This document shows positions 46,537 through 55,675 of a DNA stretch of 64,000 nt, one piece after another. The first letter of the stretch is position 1. Every line of letters begins with the position of its first letter. Made by a program: the position numbers and the translations under genes. The notes under the pieces are model-generated. The model had not been told where the DNA came from and ran no database searches. It saw only the letters and a list, made by a program, of their open reading frames with translations. Source of the stretch: Bacillus luti (GTDB taxonomy: Bacteria; Bacillota; Bacilli; Bacillales; Bacillaceae_G); contig NZ_MACI01000021.1 in assembly GCF_001884105.1 (NCBI RefSeq), forward strand, positions 1-64,000, in the 5' to 3' direction.

Positions 46537-46800
46537 ATGTCATCAGAAGTGCTCTTTTTTGGTGGAATCGCACTATTTTACTTTCTTGTGATGATACCGT
46601 TTCAATATTTATACTTACAAGGTTTACATGAAAAAAAGAAACGAACAGGATTATCTCAGCGAGAACTATATGAAAAAATGTCTTTTGAAGAAGAACAATT
46701 ACATTTTCACGTACAAGGGAACCCATTTAATATACCTTCAGCTTTTGTTGCATATATGATTTTAAAAGTTAGAGGACGTAAAAAAGCATCACAATGTTGA
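46537..46800 (+). CDS. small membrane protein (possibly DUF3949)
   Basis: 87 residues. ATG at 46537 preceded by GGGAAGGTGG. One N-terminal membrane helix (FFGGIALFYFLVMIPFQYLYL), then a soluble charged part (GLSQRELYEKMSFEEEQLHF) and a C-terminal hydrophobic stretch. The PFQYLYLQGL pattern recalls DUF3949 proteins of Bacillus, uncertain. Its last codons are inside the terminator hairpin shared with ytpI. Confidence 0.55.
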   Translation: MSSEVLFFGGIALFYFLVMIPFQYLYLQGLHEKKKRTGLSQRELYEKMSFEEEQLHFHVQGNPFNIPSAFVAYMILKVRGRKKASQC

Positions 46801-46809
46801 TGCTTTTTT
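46781..46809. terminator. bidirectional terminator inside both convergent gene ends
   Basis: AAAAAGCATCA pairs with TGATGCTTTTT around CAATGT. The plus-strand gene's stop (46800) and the ytpI stop (46808-46810) lie within it. Confidence 0.88.
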
Positions 46810-47113
46810 ACGTTGCTTCATAAGCTTCTGCTTCTTTAACTGCTAATGGTAAGAAATGTTTGTATTGGCGAAATCCATTAAATGCACTTGCGCTACCAAA
46901 TAAAACGAATAGAACACCGACGATCATACGGGCAGTTGAAAGTTCTAAAAAGAATTGGTTTATCCCGAAGAATAAGACGAATGAACCGAGTGCCATTGCG
47001 GATTTTCCTGAGAGCCAACCTTTCTCCATTGGGCGGTTTGTACGAAAGTATTTTGTTTTGTAGAAGAGGTACAACATAAATGAGACGATAATACAGAAGA
47101 CTAATACTGGCAT
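46808..47113 (-). CDS. ytpI: YtpI-family membrane protein
   Basis: 101 residues with three membrane helices. MPVLVFCIIVSFMLYLFYKT, RPMEKGWLSGKSAMALGSF and KHFLPLAVKEAEAY match B. subtilis YtpI as I remember it. The ATG at 47113 is preferred to one five codons upstream because GGGAGTG lies between them. Function unknown. It is divergent from nrnA, the next gene in the conserved order. Confidence 0.8.
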   Translation of the reverse strand: MPVLVFCIIVSFMLYLFYKTKYFRTNRPMEKGWLSGKSAMALGSFVLFFGINQFFLELSTARMIVGVLFVLFGSASAFNGFRQYKHFLPLAVKEAEAYEAT

Positions 47114-47235
47114 AATACACACTCCCATCGCTTTGTGAAAAATAATAGTGGAGAAAAAAGAAATATCTAAACTTTCTAACTTTTATTATAAAGCAATTGT
47201 TCGCATGTATGAAATACTTTCCGTTATAATGGAGG

Positions 47236-47330
47236 ATAAAGTGAAACTTTAATTCGTGTGGGATGTTTCCACGCATGAATGATTAGCCCGGACCAATTGG
47301 GCTTTTACTGCACGTTAAAGTGAAGAAGTT
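47236..47330 (+). repeat. bcr1-type repeat, copy C (internally deleted)
   Basis: Starts ATAAAGTGAAACTTTA and ends TGCACGTTAAAG like the full copies, with the AGCCCGGACCAATTGGGCTTTTA segment aligned in the middle, but about 50 internal bases are missing and the right-hand AGCGGG-ATAAA is eroded. A TATAAT box at 47225-47230 lies just before it, so nrnA transcripts would begin in the repeat. It ends about 20 bases before the nrnA start, in sense orientation. Confidence 0.65.
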
Positions 47331-47352
47331 GAATGAAAAGGAGATTATACAT

Positions 47353-48285
47353 ATGCATGAGCAAATTTTAGGAGCAATTAAAGAGTTCGATACGATTATT
47401 ATTCATCGTCACGTGCGTCCGGATCCAGATGCGTTAGGTTCACAGGGCGGTCTTAGTACAATTCTGCAAGAATCGTTTCCAGAAAAAAATATTTATACGG
47501 TTGGGTACAATGAACCGTCACTAGCATACTTACGAGTAATGGATGATATTGAAGATAGTGTATATGAAAATGCACTTGTTATCGTATGTGACACTGCAAA
47601 CCAAGAACGTGTTGACGATCAGCGCTATACAAAAGGGAAGATGTTAATTAAAATTGATCATCATCCAAATGAAGATCCGTACGGAGATATTACGTGGGTA
47701 GATACGACAGCAAGTTCTACAAGTGAAATGATTTATGAGTTTTACAGTTATGGCAAAGATAAAGGATTAAAGATAACAAAAGAAGCAGCTCGCCTTATTT
47801 TAGCAGGAATTGTTGGAGATACAGGTCGTTTCTTATTCCCGAATACAACAGCGAAAACACTTCGTTATGTAAGTGAGCTTGTTGATATGGGTGTGAAATT
47901 TACGGATTTATATAATGAAATGTATAAGACAAAAGAAAAAATCGCTCGTTTAAACGGATATATTTTACAAAACTTTACGATGGTAGAAGAAGGAGCGGCT
48001 TACATTAAGCTAACGAAAGAAGTATTAGAAGAGTTTGATGTACTTCCTTCTGAAGCATCTGGTGTTGTCGGAGCGCTTGGTAATATTGACGGATTAAAGG
48101 CGTGGGTTCTGTTTTTAGAGGAAGACGATGTGATTCGTGTTCGTCTTCGTTCAAAAGGACCAGTTATTAATAAATTAGCAATGCAATATAACGGCGGAGG
48201 GCATCCGATGGCCTCAGGTGCAAAAGCATCTTCTTGGGAAGAAGCGGATCGTTTGTTTGCTGATTTATGTGAGATTTGTAAATAA
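47353..48285 (+). CDS. nrnA: NrnA, DHH-family oligoribonuclease/pAp phosphatase
   Basis: 310 residues. N-terminal DHH domain: IIHRHVRPDPDALGSQGGL, VCDTANQERVDD and KIDHHPNEDPYGD hold the manganese ligands; C-terminal DHHA1 domain ends with YNGGGHPMASGAKASSW. It degrades short RNA and dephosphorylates pAp in the cytosol. The ATG at 47353 follows AAAAGGAG and matches B. subtilis NrnA (YtqI); a GTG at 47320 would start inside the bcr1 repeat. Confidence 0.95.
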   Translation: MHEQILGAIKEFDTIIIHRHVRPDPDALGSQGGLSTILQESFPEKNIYTVGYNEPSLAYLRVMDDIEDSVYENALVIVCDTANQERVDDQRYTKGKMLIKIDHHPNEDPYGDITWVDTTASSTSEMIYEFYSYGKDKGLKITKEAARLILAGIVGDTGRFLFPNTTAKTLRYVSELVDMGVKFTDLYNEMYKTKEKIARLNGYILQNFTMVEEGAAYIKLTKEVLEEFDVLPSEASGVVGALGNIDGLKAWVLFLEEDDVIRVRLRSKGPVINKLAMQYNGGGHPMASGAKASSWEEADRLFADLCEICK

Positions 48286-48307
48286 GAAATTATATGTTAG
48301 AACGAAA

Positions 48308-48345
48308 AGAAGGAGTGGCGCTAAAGCCCTCCTTCTTTATTTTTC
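48308..48345. terminator. bidirectional terminator overlapping the ytrI end
   Basis: AGAAGGAG and GGC pair with GCC and CTCCTTCT, then TTATTTTT. The ytrI stop codon (48337) falls in it. Confidence 0.78.
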
Positions 48346-48840
48346 TTTCTCTATCACAATGCTAATTTCAAGCACAGTATCAAAGGATACTGTATCGACT
48401 TTAAAACGATATATACGATCATAATGTTTGTACGTCTTGTTTTCGATTACCTTTTTGAGTAGGTCTTTATTTTTTGCGATACTTTGTATGTTTTTCGTTA
48501 AAAGATGTTGAAGGTCATTATGGATAGATGTAGTCATATTTTCGAGTGTAAGGTTGTCTAAATCGTATTTTTCTCGATTTATTATTTTTATTTTAATCTC
48601 TTGAATGGTTAAGAGCCGTTTATTTTCCGTATTCAATTTTTCTTGATCTTCGAGAAGGACGTGGAGTTTTGCTTCTTGCTTTTCTATAATTTCTCGTTGC
48701 TGTGCTATTTTACTAGCTTGTTCTTGTTGAAAAACACCGTATATGTACAAAAAAATAAACCAACTCAACACACCCCCAACAGCAGCACCAGCTAAAACTA
48801 AATACCATCTTTTAGCTGTATTAGCACTTGGTACTCTCAT
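48337..48840 (-). CDS. ytrI: sporulation membrane protein YtrI
   Basis: 167 residues. One membrane helix near residues 12-34 (WYLVLAGAAVGGVLSWFIFL), then a coiled coil (QREIIEKQEAKLHVLLEDQ) and a small globular end. B. subtilis YtrI is made in the mother cell under sigma-E and is needed for full spore resistance. The ATG at 48840 overlaps the ytrH stop (ATGA), giving the conserved MRVP start; an upstream in-frame ATG is inside ytrH. Confidence 0.85.
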   Translation of the reverse strand: MRVPSANTAKRWYLVLAGAAVGGVLSWFIFLYIYGVFQQEQASKIAQQREIIEKQEAKLHVLLEDQEKLNTENKRLLTIQEIKIKIINREKYDLDNLTLENMTTSIHNDLQHLLTKNIQSIAKNKDLLKKVIENKTYKHYDRIYRFKVDTVSFDTVLEISIVIEKEK

Positions 48841-49175
48841 ACATGTTCCTGCGTTAGCCATTTAATAATAATAAGACCTGTTTGCATACCACCAGTTGCG
48901 AAAAAAATAAGGAGAATTTGTTTTACGATATCTTTCATATCCCCGCCAAAGAAACTTCTTTCAAAACTATAAAAGGTATCAAACGTTCCGCCAATCGCTG
49001 CAACGAGTGCCCAAATCCTTAAATTTTGGGCGAATTGATTAATGTAAGTTAGAGCTGGTTTTCCGATAAGAAATGCACCAAATCCGCCAATTAATGAACC
49101 GCCAAGTATAACCCCAAAGGCAATAAAATAACTAATAATAAGCAGAGAGAAAAAAGTATGTTCTCTTACATCCAT
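48837..49175 (-). CDS. ytrH: sporulation protein YtrH
   Basis: 112 residues with three membrane helices. FFSLLIISYFIAFGVILGGS and IGGFGAFLIGKPALTYINQF are the recognisable YtrH core. Sigma-E-dependent in B. subtilis, co-transcribed with ytrI. The ATG at 49175 is preferred: AAAGGGG lies seven bases upstream, whereas an ATG at 49181 is directly adjacent to it. It diverges from dnaE. Confidence 0.85.
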   Translation of the reverse strand: MDVREHTFFSLLIISYFIAFGVILGGSLIGGFGAFLIGKPALTYINQFAQNLRIWALVAAIGGTFDTFYSFERSFFGGDMKDIVKQILLIFFATGGMQTGLIIIKWLTQEHV

Positions 49176-49292
49176 CGTCATTCCCCTTTCTTCTTCATAT
49201 ATATGGACAAAGTATAAGAAGTATGTTTTGATTTCCGCTTTCCTCTTCACCTATAATAAAAGTAGTCAAATAGGTAAAGAGAGGGTACAACA

Positions 49293-52200
49293 GTGAAGTT
49301 TGTGCATTTACAATGTCAAACCGTTTTTAGTTTATTAAAAAGTGCTTGTAAAATTGATGAGCTTGTAGTCAGGGCAAAAGAGCTTGGTTTTTCATCGCTG
49401 GCTATTACGGATGAAAATGTTATGTATGGCGTTATTCCATTTTATAAAGCATGTAAGAAAAATGGTATACAGCCTATTATCGGCTTAACAGCTTCTATTT
49501 TTAGTGAAGAAGAAGAAAGGTCTTATCCGCTTGTCTTACTTGCTGAGAATGAAATAGGCTATCAAAATTTATTAAAGATTTCTAGTAGCATTATGACGAA
49601 ATCAAAAGAAGGTATTCCGAAGAAGTGGTTGGCGCATTATGCGAAAGGGCTAATTGCAATTTCACCAGGGAAAGATGGGGAAATTGAACAGTTATTATTA
49701 GAAGACAAAGAGAGTCAAGCTGAAGAAGTAGCTCGCACATATCAAAATATGTTTGGCGATTTTTATATAAGTTTGCAGCATCATGCGATTCAAGATGAGC
49801 TGCTTTTACAAGAGAAGCTACCTGAATTTATTAATAAGGTAAACATTCCAGTCGTTGCAACAAATGATGTACGTTATATCAATCAAAGCGATGCGCTTGT
49901 TCATGAATGTTTATTGTCTGTTGAAGGTGGAACGAAAATGACTGATCCAGATAGGCCGAGGCTGAAAACGGATCAATATTATTTAAAGTCCTCAGATGAA
50001 ATGGGAGCACTATTTTCTCAAGCAGAAGAAGCCATTTATAATACAGCGAAAATCGCAGAACGTTGTCATGTAGAAATACAGTTTCATGTAAATCAATTAC
50101 CGAAATATCCTGTTCCATCTAGCGAAACGAATGATACGTATTTGCGCCGTGTTTGTGAAGAAGGTATGCGTAAACGATATGGTGCGCCGAAAGAAGTGCA
50201 TATAGCGCGTTTGAATCATGAATTAAATGTCATTTCTAGCATGGGATTTAGTGATTATTTCCTTATCGTATGGGATTTTATGAAATACGCGCATGAAAAT
50301 CATATTTTAACAGGACCAGGCCGTGGATCAGCTGCTGGCTCACTCGTTTCGTATGTATTAGAAATTACTGATATTGATCCGATTGAATACGATTTATTAT
50401 TTGAGAGATTTTTAAATCCCGAACGTGTGACACTTCCAGATATTGATATCGATTTTCCAGATATAAGACGTGATGAGATGATTCGATATGTGAAAGATAA
50501 ATATGGTCAGCTTCGTGTTGCGCAAATTGTAACGTTTGGTACGCTTGCGGCGAAAGCGGCAATTAGGGACATTGCACGTGTAATGGGGCTGCCGCCAAGA
50601 GATATTGACATATTTTCAAAACTTATCCCATCCAAGCTTGGTATAACGTTAAAAGATGCTTATGAAGAGTCACAATCGCTTCGTGAGTTTATTCAAGGAA
50701 ATCTTTTGCATGAACGTGTATTTGAGATTGCAAAGCGTGTAGAAGGCTTACCGCGTCATACGTCTATTCATGCAGCTGGCGTTATTATGAGTCAAGAACC
50801 ATTAACGGGAAGTATAGCAATTCAAGAAGGGCATAACGATGTTTATGTTACACAATATCCGGCTGATGCATTAGAAGAACTCGGGTTGCTTAAGATGGAC
50901 TTTTTAGGGTTACGTAATTTAACGTTACTTGAAAATATTATAAAGTTTATCGTGAAAAAAACGGGGAAACAAATTGATATAAGAAAGTTACCTCTTCAAG
51001 ATGAAAAGACATTTCAATTGCTAGGAAGAGGGGATACAACAGGCGTATTTCAGCTAGAGTCAGGTGGTATGCGAAATGTGCTTCGCGGGTTAAAGCCGAA
51101 TGAATTTGAAGACATCGTCGCTGTTAACTCGTTGTACAGACCAGGACCGATGGAACAAATTCCAACCTTTATTGAATCGAAGCATGGAAAAAGAAAGATT
51201 GAATATTTACATCCGGATTTAAAACCGATTTTAGAAAGAACATACGGTGTAATTGTATACCAAGAACAAATTATGCAAATTGCCTCAAAGTTAGCTGGAT
51301 TTTCGCTCGGAGAAGCAGATTTATTGCGCCGTGCAGTGAGTAAAAAGAATCGTGGCATTTTAGATCAGGAACGTAAGCATTTTGTGCAAGGTTGTTTGAA
51401 AAACGGTTATGAAGAGACATCTGCAAATAAAATTTACGACTTAATTGTAAGATTTGCAAATTACGGTTTTAACCGAAGTCATGCTGTAGCTTACAGTATG
51501 ATTGGATATCAACTCGCCTACTTAAAGGCGAATTATACGCTGGAATTTATGACGGCATTATTATCAAGTGCAATTGGAAATGAAGATAAGATTGTGCAGT
51601 ATATACGAGAAACGAAGCGGAAAGGTTTTCACGTTTTGCCACCATCTCTGCAAAGAAGTGGTTACAACTTCCAAATAGAAGGAAACGCAATACGTTACAG
51701 TTTACTTTCCATTCGAAATATCGGAATGGCTACGGTGACGGCATTACTCGAAGAACGCGAGAAAAAAATGTTCGAAGATTTATTTGAATTTTGTCTTCGT
51801 ATGCCATCAAAGTTTGTAACAGAGCGAAATTTAGAAGCATTCGTCTGGTCGGGATGTTTCGACGATTTTGGTATTTCGAGAACAAACTTATGGAAAAGTC
51901 TTAAAGGAGCATTAGAGTACGCTAATCTTGCACGTGATTTAGGAGATGCTGTTCCAAAATCAAAATACGTACAAGGAGAAGAGCTATCTTTTATTGAACA
52001 ATTAAATAAAGAAAAAGAAGCACTTGGGTTTTATTTATCAAGTTATCCGACAGCGCAGTATGTGAAGTTAGGAAAAGAATTAGAAATTCCATCTCTCGCT
52101 CAGGCGATGCGACATAAGAAAAAAGTACAAAGAGCTATCGTGTATATAACAAGTGTGAGAGTGATTCGTACGAAAAAGTTGCAAAAGATGGCGTTTATTA

Positions 52201-52619
52201 CATTCTGTGATCAAAATGATGAAATGGAGGCGGTTCTCTTCCCGGAAACGTATATACATTTCTCAGACAAGTTACAAGAAGGAGCAATTGTTTTAGTTGA
52301 CGGTACGATCGAGCTAAGAAATCATAAGCTGCAATGGATCGTAAATGGACTCTATCCGTTAGAAGAAATGGATGCTTATGAAGAAAAGAAAGATGCATCG
52401 GTTTATGTAAAATTACCATCTCAGTATGAGAAAAAGCTTTTAAATCAGGTTACAAAAATATTGTTTGACTATTCAGGTTTTGCGAAAGTACTAATTTATT
52501 ATGAAAAGGAACATAAAATGGTACAATTATCTCGAAGTTTATCAATTCATCCAAGTGAAGAATGTCTAGGAGCACTTCGTGAAATTGTCGGGGAAGAAAA
52601 TGTAGTTGTGAAAATATAA
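49293..52619 (+). CDS. dnaE: DNA polymerase III alpha subunit DnaE
   Basis: 1108 residues. PHP domain at residues 1-210 (FVHLQCQTVFSLLKSACK), polymerase core with the two catalytic aspartates in LPDIDIDFPD near residues 383-391 and GPGRGSAAGSLVSYVLEI before it, fingers with SLYRPGPMEQIPTF and NRSHAVAYSMIGYQLAYLKA, a helix-hairpin-helix region, and an OB fold (about 945-1000; AIVYITSVRVIRTKKLQKMA). In Gram-positives DnaE extends RNA primers before PolC takes over and takes part in error-prone repair. GTG start after AGAGAGGG. Confidence 0.97.
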   Translation: MKFVHLQCQTVFSLLKSACKIDELVVRAKELGFSSLAITDENVMYGVIPFYKACKKNGIQPIIGLTASIFSEEEERSYPLVLLAENEIGYQNLLKISSSIMTKSKEGIPKKWLAHYAKGLIAISPGKDGEIEQLLLEDKESQAEEVARTYQNMFGDFYISLQHHAIQDELLLQEKLPEFINKVNIPVVATNDVRYINQSDALVHECLLSVEGGTKMTDPDRPRLKTDQYYLKSSDEMGALFSQAEEAIYNTAKIAERCHVEIQFHVNQLPKYPVPSSETNDTYLRRVCEEGMRKRYGAPKEVHIARLNHELNVISSMGFSDYFLIVWDFMKYAHENHILTGPGRGSAAGSLVSYVLEITDIDPIEYDLLFERFLNPERVTLPDIDIDFPDIRRDEMIRYVKDKYGQLRVAQIVTFGTLAAKAAIRDIARVMGLPPRDIDIFSKLIPSKLGITLKDAYEESQSLREFIQGNLLHERVFEIAKRVEGLPRHTSIHAAGVIMSQEPLTGSIAIQEGHNDVYVTQYPADALEELGLLKMDFLGLRNLTLLENIIKFIVKKTGKQIDIRKLPLQDEKTFQLLGRGDTTGVFQLESGGMRNVLRGLKPNEFEDIVAVNSLYRPGPMEQIPTFIESKHGKRKIEYLHPDLKPILERTYGVIVYQEQIMQIASKLAGFSLGEADLLRRAVSKKNRGILDQERKHFVQGCLKNGYEETSANKIYDLIVRFANYGFNRSHAVAYSMIGYQLAYLKANYTLEFMTALLSSAIGNEDKIVQYIRETKRKGFHVLPPSLQRSGYNFQIEGNAIRYSLLSIRNIGMATVTALLEEREKKMFEDLFEFCLRMPSKFVTERNLEAFVWSGCFDDFGISRTNLWKSLKGALEYANLARDLGDAVPKSKYVQGEELSFIEQLNKEKEALGFYLSSYPTAQYVKLGKELEIPSLAQAMRHKKKVQRAIVYITSVRVIRTKKLQKMAFITFCDQNDEMEAVLFPETYIHFSDKLQEGAIVLVDGTIELRNHKLQWIVNGLYPLEEMDAYEEKKDASVYVKLPSQYEKKLLNQVTKILFDYSGFAKVLIYYEKEHKMVQLSRSLSIHPSEECLGALREIVGEENVVVKI

Positions 52620-52675
52620 TGGACAATTTCCCTACACTTCGATTATTATAGTAGTAGTGTTCGTGGTCAGACCAC
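52620..52675 (+). promoter_or_regulatory. ytsJ promoter with a GntR-type operator
   Basis: TGGACA (52620-52625) and TATTAT (52644-52649) are 18 bases apart. GTGGTC-A-GACCAC, a perfect 13-base palindrome at 52663-52675, lies just after the expected start point. TGGTCxGACCA is the known operator type of FadR/PdhR/LldR-like GntR proteins, and such a regulator gene (53976-54620) follows ytsJ. Repression by steric block and autoregulation are the natural reading. Confidence 0.7.
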
Positions 52676-52722
52676 TTGGAGAAATTGATATCAGCCAGAA
52701 TAATTTGAGGAGAGTGGATAGT

Positions 52723-53961
52723 TTGTCAACACTTCGTGAAGAAGCACTTCACATGCATAAAGTGCATCAAGGAAAATTAGAAACGGTATCAAAAGTAAAA
52801 GTAGAAAATGCAAAAGATTTAAGTCTTGCATATTCTCCAGGGGTTGCAGAGCCTTGTAAAGAAATTTATGACGATAAAAGTAAGGTATATGAATATACGA
52901 TGAAGGGAAATATGGTAGCAGTTGTGACAGATGGAACAGCTGTACTTGGTCTTGGAAACATTGGACCTGAAGCATCACTTCCTGTAATGGAAGGTAAAGC
53001 TGTATTATTCAAGAGCTTTGCTGGTGTAGATGCATTCCCAATTGCCTTAAATACAAACGATGTAGATAAAATTGTTGAAACTGTAAAATTAATGGAGCCA
53101 ACTTTTGGCGGCGTTAACTTAGAAGATATCGCAGCACCAAACTGCTTCATTATCGAAGAACGTTTGAAAAAAGAAACAAATATTCCTATCTTCCATGATG
53201 ATCAACACGGAACAGCTATCGTAACAGTAGCGGGTCTTGTGAACGCACTGAAATTAGTTGGAAAGAAAATGTCTGACATTAAAGTTGTTGCAAATGGCGC
53301 AGGTGCAGCAGGTATTGCAATTATTAAACTTCTATATCGCTATGGTGTACGTGATGTTATTATGTGTGACCGTAAAGGAGCGATCTACGAAGGTCGTCCT
53401 ACAGGTATGAATCCGGTTAAGGATGAAGTTGCAAAATATACGAATAAGAATCGTATTGAAGGTTCTTTAGCTGATGTTGTACAAGGTGCGGACGTATTTA
53501 TTGGTGTATCTGCAGAAGGTGCATTAACAGAAGAGATGGTTCGTACAATGAATGACGATGCAATTATTTTTGCAATGGCGAATCCAGTTCCAGAAATTAT
53601 GCCAGAATTGGCAAAAGCAGCGGGCGCAGCTGTTGTTGGAACAGGTCGTTCTGACTTCCCAAACCAAGTAAATAATGTACTAGCGTTCCCTGGTATTTTC
53701 CGTGGAGCACTTGATGTACATGCGACACAAATTAACGAAGAAATGAAGATGGCAGCTGTACAGGCCATTGCAGAGCTTGTAGCAGAAGATGAGTTAAATG
53801 CAGACTATATCATTCCAGCACCGTTTGACGCGCGTGTAGCGCCTCAAGTAGCGGCTTATGTTGCGAAAGCTGCGATGGAGACAGGAGTAGCTCGCCGTCA
53901 AGTAGATCCAAATGAGATCGCTGAGAAAACAAAACAATTAGCGCTGATTGGTAAAGAATAA
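52723..53961 (+). CDS. ytsJ: NAD(P)-dependent malic enzyme
   Basis: 412 residues. It decarboxylates malate to pyruvate with reduction of NADP (YtsJ-type) or NAD. LAYSPGVAEPCKEI, the catalytic Lys region MEGKAVLFKSFAGVDAFPI, DDQHGTAIVT and the NAD loop ANGAGAAGIAI are visible. The TTG at 52723 is chosen because GAGGAGAG lies eight bases upstream and it gives the family N terminus (STLREEALHMH). A longer frame from 52657 runs through the operator and is discounted. A GntR gene follows after 15 bases. Confidence 0.95.
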   Translation: MSTLREEALHMHKVHQGKLETVSKVKVENAKDLSLAYSPGVAEPCKEIYDDKSKVYEYTMKGNMVAVVTDGTAVLGLGNIGPEASLPVMEGKAVLFKSFAGVDAFPIALNTNDVDKIVETVKLMEPTFGGVNLEDIAAPNCFIIEERLKKETNIPIFHDDQHGTAIVTVAGLVNALKLVGKKMSDIKVVANGAGAAGIAIIKLLYRYGVRDVIMCDRKGAIYEGRPTGMNPVKDEVAKYTNKNRIEGSLADVVQGADVFIGVSAEGALTEEMVRTMNDDAIIFAMANPVPEIMPELAKAAGAAVVGTGRSDFPNQVNNVLAFPGIFRGALDVHATQINEEMKMAAVQAIAELVAEDELNADYIIPAPFDARVAPQVAAYVAKAAMETGVARRQVDPNEIAEKTKQLALIGKE

Positions 53962-53975
53962 GCGAGGAATTTCCA

Positions 53976-54620
53976 TTGACATCATCAAACACAAAAGTAT
54001 ATCTCGAAATTGTAAAAAAAATCCGTTCTATTATGGAAGAGGATGGATTGGTAGCGGGAGATCGTTTGCCGTCTGAGCGTGAGTTAAGTTCACGCTTAAA
54101 TGTCGGACGCTCCTCTGTAAGAGAAGCATTGCGTGCTCTAGAACTTGTAGGGTTAATTGAAACGAGACGTGGTGAAGGGACGTTTATTCGAAACTTTTAT
54201 GATAACGGTCTTGTACAATTAATCGCTCCATTTTTATTGCAAGATGAGAAGACAATTCGTGATTTATTGCAAACAAAACGATTGCTTGAAAAAGATATGA
54301 TTCGAATTGTATGTAATTTACCGAAAGAAACGTTTTCTAAAGTGCTAAGGAAATTAGATCAAGTACTTGAAGGAAATGAAAGCTCAATTCCAACGCTTCA
54401 TCAAACATTCTTTAAAACACTTATTGAACAAGTCGATAATTATTTACTATATCGCATTTGGATGATCGTAAATGATTATGTAGCAACTCTTTCTTGTGAG
54501 GTTTCAGGAGACTCTATTGATTTGTATAGAAAGCTTTATGCGACTTTGGAAGGAAAACAAGAAAATGATGCACTAAAAATTTACGATGAATTAGTAGAGA
54601 ATATACAGTTTCACTCGTAA
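53976..54620 (+). CDS. GntR/FadR-family transcriptional regulator
   Basis: 214 residues. Winged helix at residues 5-75 with ERELSSRLNVGRSSVREALR and LIETRRGEGTFIRNF, then an all-helical FCD-like ligand domain. Members bind small carboxylates or acyl-CoA. It is probably co-transcribed with ytsJ and is the best candidate for the TGGTC-A-GACCA operator upstream of ytsJ, sensing malate, pyruvate or an acyl-CoA. TTG start with GCGAGGAA eight bases upstream. A hairpin separates it from accD. Confidence 0.88.
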   Translation: MTSSNTKVYLEIVKKIRSIMEEDGLVAGDRLPSERELSSRLNVGRSSVREALRALELVGLIETRRGEGTFIRNFYDNGLVQLIAPFLLQDEKTIRDLLQTKRLLEKDMIRIVCNLPKETFSKVLRKLDQVLEGNESSIPTLHQTFFKTLIEQVDNYLLYRIWMIVNDYVATLSCEVSGDSIDLYRKLYATLEGKQENDALKIYDELVENIQFHS

Positions 54621-54728
54621 TGTATAAAATTTGTCGAAATGACCATGACACGTTATGACAAACATTCTACCGCATAGCGGTTAAAGTTAAACGTAAAGAG
54701 AGAGGTTATTAGACAGATTGAGAAGATA

Positions 54729-54770
54729 AGGCTAACATCAGACTTTGGTGTTAGCCCCATTTTCTTCTTA
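54729..54770 (+). terminator. terminator or attenuator between the GntR gene and accD
   Basis: GGCTAACA pairs with TGTTAGCC around a 10-base loop; GAAGA upstream pairs further with TCTTC, and TTTTCTTCTT follows. The 185-base gap also holds AGAGAGAGGTTA and CGCTAACCTTAGCTCTC, able to pair with each other as an alternative fold. Confidence 0.6.
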
Positions 54771-54805
54771 CGCTAACCTTAGCTCTCAACGAAGGGGGTC
54801 AAATT

Positions 54806-55675
54806 GTGCTAAGAGATTTATTCGTGAAAAAGAAAAAGTACGCTGCAATACCTTCAGAACAAGTACGGAAAGATGTACCAGATGGCGTTATGACAAAATG
54901 TCCGAAATGTAAAAAAATCATGTATACGAAAGAGCTTTTAAAAAATTTAAAAGTATGTGTGAACTGTGGATATCATCATCCTATGAATGCGTGGGAACGT
55001 CTTGATAGTATATTGGACGAAGGGTCATTCCGTGAGTATGACAAAGAAATGGTTTCATTAAATCCACTCGAGTTTCCTGGATATGAGGAGAAATTAGAGA
55101 GCGATCGTAAGAAGACTGAATTAAACGAAGCGGTTGTAACTGGTGAAGGAACAATTGATGACATGCTTGTTGTTGTTGCAGTAATGGATTCTCGTTTTCG
55201 AATGGGGAGCATGGGCTCTGTAGTAGGAGAAAAAATTGCCCGTGCGGTTGAAAAGGCATACGACTTACAAGTTCCATTTATTATCTTTACTGCTTCGGGT
55301 GGTGCCCGTATGCAAGAAGGGATATTAAGTTTAATGCAAATGGCAAAAACAAGCGTAGCTTTGAAAAAGCATAGTAATGCAGGAGGATTATTTATTTCTG
55401 TTATGACTCATCCAACGACGGGCGGGGTTTCAGCGAGTTTCGCTTCACTTGGTGATTATAATCTTGCAGAACCAGGCGCACTTATCGGATTTGCCGGTAG
55501 ACGTGTAATTGAACAAACCGTGCGTGAGAAACTACCGGAGGACTTCCAAACGGCAGAATTCTTACTAGACCATGGTCAATTAGATGCGGTTGTGCATCGT
55601 GATGATATGAGAGAATCACTTCGCAAGATTTTAGAAGTTCATCAAGGAGGGGAAATGGCTGTATGGCAGAGCTAG
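54806..55675 (+). CDS. accD: acetyl-CoA carboxylase carboxyltransferase beta subunit
   Basis: 289 residues. A four-cysteine zinc ribbon (CPKCKK at ~34 and CVNCGYHH at ~53) precedes the crotonase-like carboxyltransferase with [19 protein letters not shown] and [11 protein letters not shown]. With AccA it transfers CO2 from biotin to acetyl-CoA, the first step of fatty-acid synthesis. GTG start with GAAGGGGG upstream. accA overlaps its 3' end by 13 bases, so subunit production is coupled. Confidence 0.97.
   Translation: MLRDLFVKKKKYAAIPSEQVRKDVPDGVMTKCPKCKKIMYTKELLKNLKVCVNCGYHHPMNAWERLDSILDEGSFREYDKEMVSLNPLEFPGYEEKLESDRKKTELNEAVVTGEGTIDDMLVVVAVMDSRFRMGSMGSVVGEKIARAVEKAYDLQVPFIIFTASGGARMQEGILSLMQMAKTSVALKKHSNAGGLFISVMTHPTTGGVSASFASLGDYNLAEPGALIGFAGRRVIEQTVREKLPEDFQTAEFLLDHGQLDAVVHRDDMRESLRKILEVHQGGEMAVWQS

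Noticed and set aside
52657-52722. A longer malic enzyme starting at 52657.
   Set aside because: That stretch contains the GntR operator palindrome and has no ribosome site; the TTG at 52723 has one and matches the family N terminus.
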